This document shows positions 60,921 to 64,000 of a stretch of DNA of 64,000 nucleotides, in pieces. Within the stretch, counting starts at the first letter, position 1. The number at the start of each line of letters is the position of its first letter. Source of the stretch: UBA1444 sp964521625 (GTDB taxonomy: Bacteria > Bacillota > Negativicutes > UBA1444); NCBI GenBank assembly GCA_964521625.1, contig CAZFSM010000003.1, positions 1-64,000 of the forward strand. Reading direction: 5' to 3'. Made by a program: the position numbers and the translations under genes. The notes beneath the pieces were generated by a model, which did no database searches, was not told the DNA's origin, and saw only the letters and a program-made list of their open reading frames with translations.

Positions 60921-61877
60921 TCAGGTGTCAAACAGACGGCTGACCGACAGGTCGTCATAAATTCGGATAATTGCTTCACCTAGCAGCGGAGCAACCGAAA
61001 GAACCTTCAGTTTCTCGAAATTCTTTTCCGGCGGTATTGGAATCGTGTTGGTCACCACGATTTCTTTGATGATCGAGTTGGTCAGGCGTTCACAGGCTGG
61101 CGACGACAACACCGGATGGGTACAGCAGGCATAAACTTCTTTAGCGCCGTGGCGTTGCAACGCTTTTGCGCCCTCGACCAACGACCCTGCCGTATCAACA
61201 ATATCGTCGATAATCAGGGCATTGCGGCCTTCGACGCAGCCAATCAGATTCATGATTTCGGCCACGCCGGGCATCGGTCGACGTTTGTCGAGAATTGCGA
61301 TATCGGCATGCAATCGGTCCGCCAATTGACGGGCCCGTGTCACGCCGCCGAGATCCGGCGAAACCACCACCAAGTCTTCCAGTTGTTTCGCCGCAAAATA
61401 CTCGGCCAGAATCGGCACGCCAGGCAGATGATCCACCGGAATATCAAAGAATCCCTGAATCTGACCGGCATGCAAATCCATCGTTACCACCCGGGTAATC
61501 CCGGAGGTAATCAATAGATTGGCAATCAATTTGGCGGTGATCGGTTCCCTTCCGCGAGTTTTGCGGTCCTGTCGGGCATAGCCGTAATACGGCAGCACTG
61601 CGGTGATGTTGCGGGCTGAGGCTCTGCGGCAGGCATCAGCCATGATCAGCAATTCCATGAGGTTGTCATTCACCGGATTGCAGGTCGGCTGGATCAGGAA
61701 GGCGTGCGACCCCCGCACACTTTCTTCCAGCATTACCTGAATCTCGCCATTGTTGAACCGCCCCACAAAGGCATTACCGACTGTTGTCCCCAAATAGGCG
61801 GCAATTTCGGTTGCAAGTGCAGGATTGGCATTGCCGGAAAAAATCAATAGTTTTTTTTCATCTTCCAGAATCATCAT
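60921..61877 (-). CDS. prs: Ribose-phosphate pyrophosphokinase
   Basis: Makes PRPP from ribose-5-phosphate and ATP. The 318-residue protein carries the class I blocks FNNGEIQVMLEESVRG, YYGYARQDRKTRGREPI and the PRPP loop IDDIVDTAGSLVEGA. The ATG at 61877 follows GGGGG; the TTG at 61880 would only add one residue. Its product feeds upp and the PurR ligand in the same neighbourhood. Confidence 0.97.
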   Translation of the reverse strand: MMILEDEKKLLIFSGNANPALATEIAAYLGTTVGNAFVGRFNNGEIQVMLEESVRGSHAFLIQPTCNPVNDNLMELLIMADACRRASARNITAVLPYYGYARQDRKTRGREPITAKLIANLLITSGITRVVTMDLHAGQIQGFFDIPVDHLPGVPILAEYFAAKQLEDLVVVSPDLGGVTRARQLADRLHADIAILDKRRPMPGVAEIMNLIGCVEGRNALIIDDIVDTAGSLVEGAKALQRHGAKEVYACCTHPVLSSPACERLTNSIIKEIVVTNTIPIPPEKNFEKLKVLSVAPLLGEAIIRIYDDLSVSRLFDT

Positions 61878-61889
61878 CAAACCCCCAGA

Positions 61890-63254
61890 CTATTTTTTCT
61901 TTTCTGTCCATCCTGCAATATTTGATTGTCGGGCCCGACCCACGCCGAGCGCCCCGGCCGGTACGTCTTTGGTAATGGTCGATCCGGCTGCGATATAAGC
62001 TCCGGCGCCAATAGAAACCGGCGCCACCAGATTAGAGTTGCAACCGACGAATGCAGTATCGTCAATAGCAGTCCGGTGCTTTTTCTTGCCATCATAGTTG
62101 ACGGTAATTGCGCCGCAACCAATGTTGACACCGGAACCTATATCGGTGTCGCCGATATAGCTGAGATGGGGCAATTTGCTCCCCTTACCGACCCGGGAAT
62201 TTTTAACTTCGACAAAATTTCCCACCTTGACCCCGGCCATCAATTCAGTGTTCGGACGCAAATGAGCATACGGGCCCACTGTGACTCCCTCGCCGACTTT
62301 GCACTCATGCGCGTAGGAAAAATGCAGCGTCACCGCCTCACCAATCTGGCAGTCGGCAATCCGGGTATTGGGACCGATCCGGCAATCGCGGCCAATCGTC
62401 GTTGCACCTTCAATCCAGGTATACGGATATAAAATGGTGTCCTGGCCAATGGAAACTGCTGCATCGACAAACGTACTCGCTGGATCCATCACCGTGACAC
62501 CGCTTTCCATCAAGTCAATCAATTTGCGCTGACGTAGGATTGCTTCCGCTTCAGCCAGCTGAACCCGCGAGTTTATGCCCAGTGTTTCCTGAAAATCATC
62601 CACCAGAACCGCACCGACCCGGTTTCCCGCTGCGGCCAGAATCGCCAACACATCCGTCAAATAATACTCGCCCTGTGCATTATTGCAGGTTAGTCCGGCC
62701 AACGCCGCAAACAGGGGCGCTGCTTCGAAACAATAAATGCCGGTATTGATTTCGCCAATCTTTTTTTGCTCTTCGCTCGCATCCTTCTGTTCGACAATCC
62801 CCAGAACCTGCCCTGTCGCATCGCGCAGAATCCGGCCGTAACCGGTTGCATCTGCCGGCACTGCAGTCAAGACGGTTGCCGCAGCTCCGCTCTGCTTATG
62901 GACAAAAACCAAATTTTCGAGTGTCTTTCCCGTCAGCAAAGGCGTATCGCCGCAAAGCAACAGAACCGTACCGGAAAACCCCGCCATAGCAGGCTGCGCC
63001 TGCATCATCGCATGCCCAGTGCCTAACTGTTCTGCCTGCAGCACATATTCAGCTGCACTGCCTATTTCGGCCTGAACATAGTCGCTGCCAAACCCGGCAA
63101 CAATAATCATGCGGTCAGCCCCTGCCTGCGTGGCTGCATCCATGACATGGCGAAGCATCGGTTTGCCGCCGACGGCGTGCAACACTTTAGGCATGGAAGA
63201 TTTCATGCGGGTTCCTTTTCCTGCGGCCAGAATCACCGCCACCATTTCCTGCAT
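61890..63254 (-). CDS. glmU: Bifunctional GlmU (GlcN-1-P acetyltransferase / GlcNAc-1-P uridyltransferase)
   Basis: Makes UDP-GlcNAc, the shared precursor for LpxA, MurA, WecA and WecB encoded in this window. The 454-residue protein has the uridyltransferase domain (LAAGKGTRMKS at 10-20, GDTPLLTGKTL near 101) and the left-handed beta-helix acetyltransferase domain (about 250-454). GGAGGGG precedes the ATG. Confidence 0.98.
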   Translation of the reverse strand: MQEMVAVILAAGKGTRMKSSMPKVLHAVGGKPMLRHVMDAATQAGADRMIIVAGFGSDYVQAEIGSAAEYVLQAEQLGTGHAMMQAQPAMAGFSGTVLLLCGDTPLLTGKTLENLVFVHKQSGAAATVLTAVPADATGYGRILRDATGQVLGIVEQKDASEEQKKIGEINTGIYCFEAAPLFAALAGLTCNNAQGEYYLTDVLAILAAAGNRVGAVLVDDFQETLGINSRVQLAEAEAILRQRKLIDLMESGVTVMDPASTFVDAAVSIGQDTILYPYTWIEGATTIGRDCRIGPNTRIADCQIGEAVTLHFSYAHECKVGEGVTVGPYAHLRPNTELMAGVKVGNFVEVKNSRVGKGSKLPHLSYIGDTDIGSGVNIGCGAITVNYDGKKKHRTAIDDTAFVGCNSNLVAPVSIGAGAYIAAGSTITKDVPAGALGVGRARQSNIAGWTEKKK

Positions 63255-63284
63255 CCGTTTGTTCCCCTCCGTGCGCCCGTAAAG

Positions 63285-64000
63285 CTAAATAGCCGGGCGA
63301 ATATCGATTTTTTTCAGATTCTCGTCAATTTTATGCAACACCAACAATGCCGTATACTCATCGACCAGTTTTTTCTCCGGCAGGTCCGTCGCAATTAACA
63401 CGCCCGTCCCAATAACCGCTGCGCCGACCTCGGTCGCCAGGTCGATCAATCCACGAGCTGTTCCGCCCGCTTTCATGAAATCGTCAATCACCAGGACTCT
63501 GGCTCCGGCAGGCAAAGCCCGCCGCGACACTGACATCGTCTGTATCCGCTTGGCTGAACCGGTAAGATAATTAATACTGACTGTGGAACCCTCGGTCACC
63601 TTGCTGCCCTGTCGGGCCATCACCAACGGAATGTTAAAAGCGCGGGCCGTCATCAGCGCCAGAGGAATCCCCTTGGTTTCCACGGTAAGAATGTAATCCG
63701 GCGCTAATGGAGCAAATCGCTGAAAGAAAATTTCACCGGCTTCCACCATCTGCTCCGGTGCAAACAGCACATCGGACATATACAGAAATCCACCGGGAAT
63801 AATTCGATCGGGCCGGGAAAACAAATCAGCCAATTGGGCAAGAACTTCATGCACCACAGCATCGGAGCGGCAGGGAATGTAACGCACGCCGCCGGCAGCG
63901 CCGGCAATGGTTTCAAGCGTTCCTGCTCCACGGGCTTCCAACGTGTGTCTGATTAACGAAATATCTTCGCTCAGGGTGGATTTGGCACAACCAAAAATGT
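63285..64000 (-). CDS. purR: Purine operon repressor PurR, Gram-positive type (partial, 5' end outside window)
   Basis: A PRPP-responsive regulator with a winged-helix N-terminus and a phosphoribosyltransferase-like C-terminus. The visible 237 residues start inside the DNA-binding domain (FGCAKSTLSEDISLIRHTLE) and run through GTLETIAGAAGGVRYIP to the PRPP motif VLVIDDFMKAGGTARG and the stop. About 45-50 N-terminal residues are missing beyond position 64000 compared with Bacillus PurR. It is followed by glmU, as in many Firmicutes. Confidence 0.95.
   Translation of the reverse strand, partial: IFGCAKSTLSEDISLIRHTLEARGAGTLETIAGAAGGVRYIPCRSDAVVHEVLAQLADLFSRPDRIIPGGFLYMSDVLFAPEQMVEAGEIFFQRFAPLAPDYILTVETKGIPLALMTARAFNIPLVMARQGSKVTEGSTVSINYLTGSAKRIQTMSVSRRALPAGARVLVIDDFMKAGGTARGLIDLATEVGAAVIGTGVLIATDLPEKKLVDEYTALLVLHKIDENLKKIDIRPAI

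Noticed and set aside
1045..63400. Many plus-strand open frames of 60-290 codons
   Set aside because: All lie opposite well-supported minus-strand genes, lack ribosome sites and have compositions typical of antisense frames in GC-rich DNA.

Overview
The window is 64 kb from a diderm Firmicute, most likely a flagellated member of the Negativicutes. It pairs gene order familiar from Bacillus and Clostridium (prfA-prmC-sua5-ywlE-rpiB-ywlG-glyA-upp-atp-murA-mbl-flgF/flgG) with a complete set of genes for a lipopolysaccharide outer membrane: LpxA/B/C/D/I, MsbA, BamA, TamB, TolC, Skp/OmpH, MlaEFD and flagellar L- and P-ring proteins. Every gene I can support lies on the minus strand, so transcription runs from high to low coordinates. 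I see no tRNA, rRNA, CRISPR array, insertion sequence or phage gene, and no gap without a gene longer than about 165 bp.

Read in the direction of transcription, 64000-59102 holds purR (cut by the window edge), glmU, prs, pth and a radical SAM enzyme of unknown role. A promoter then precedes rpmE, a YqhQ-like membrane protein, prfA, prmC, sua5, ywlE, rpiB, ywlG, glyA, upp and a dCMP deaminase (58997-50975). A second clear promoter starts wecA and wecB, with a terminator-like hairpin between them. The F-type ATP synthase follows (atpZ, atpI, B, E, F, H, A, G, D, C), then murA and mbl. The c subunit appears to have a two-carboxylate ion site, and the gamma subunit carries an acidic insertion. 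A sigma-D-like promoter starts flgF-flgG-flgA-flgH-flgI-flgJ, which ends at a 15-bp hairpin.

A TATAAT promoter at 34094 opens a 34-kb, one-directional cluster that builds the outer membrane. Its order is: AMIN/phosphodiester glycosidase protein; short lipoyl-like membrane protein; SpoIVB/S55-type protease; thioester reductase; a 2,434-residue all-in-one fatty acid/polyketide synthase (NPD-NPD-KS-AT-ACP-KR-DH); phosphopantetheinyl transferase; MlaE, MlaF and a trans-envelope MlaD; TolC; TamB; a sigma factor with a single-pass membrane protein (possible anti-sigma); BamA; an unrecognised outer-membrane beta-barrel candidate; three OmpH/Skp-like proteins; LpxD; a YjbH-like protein; an LpxC-FabZ fusion; LpxA; LpxI; LpxB; and MsbA (cut by the window edge).

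The best candidate for an undescribed system is the thioester reductase, synthase and phosphopantetheinyl transferase trio at 21600-30476. It looks like a self-contained secondary-lipid factory placed directly upstream of a phospholipid transport machine. The sigma factor and membrane protein beside bamA, a near-perfect palindrome over the ompH promoter, and an apparent AUC start codon for bamA suggest special control of envelope assembly. Many genes here use GTG or TTG starts; I chose starts mainly by Shine-Dalgarno (SD) spacing.
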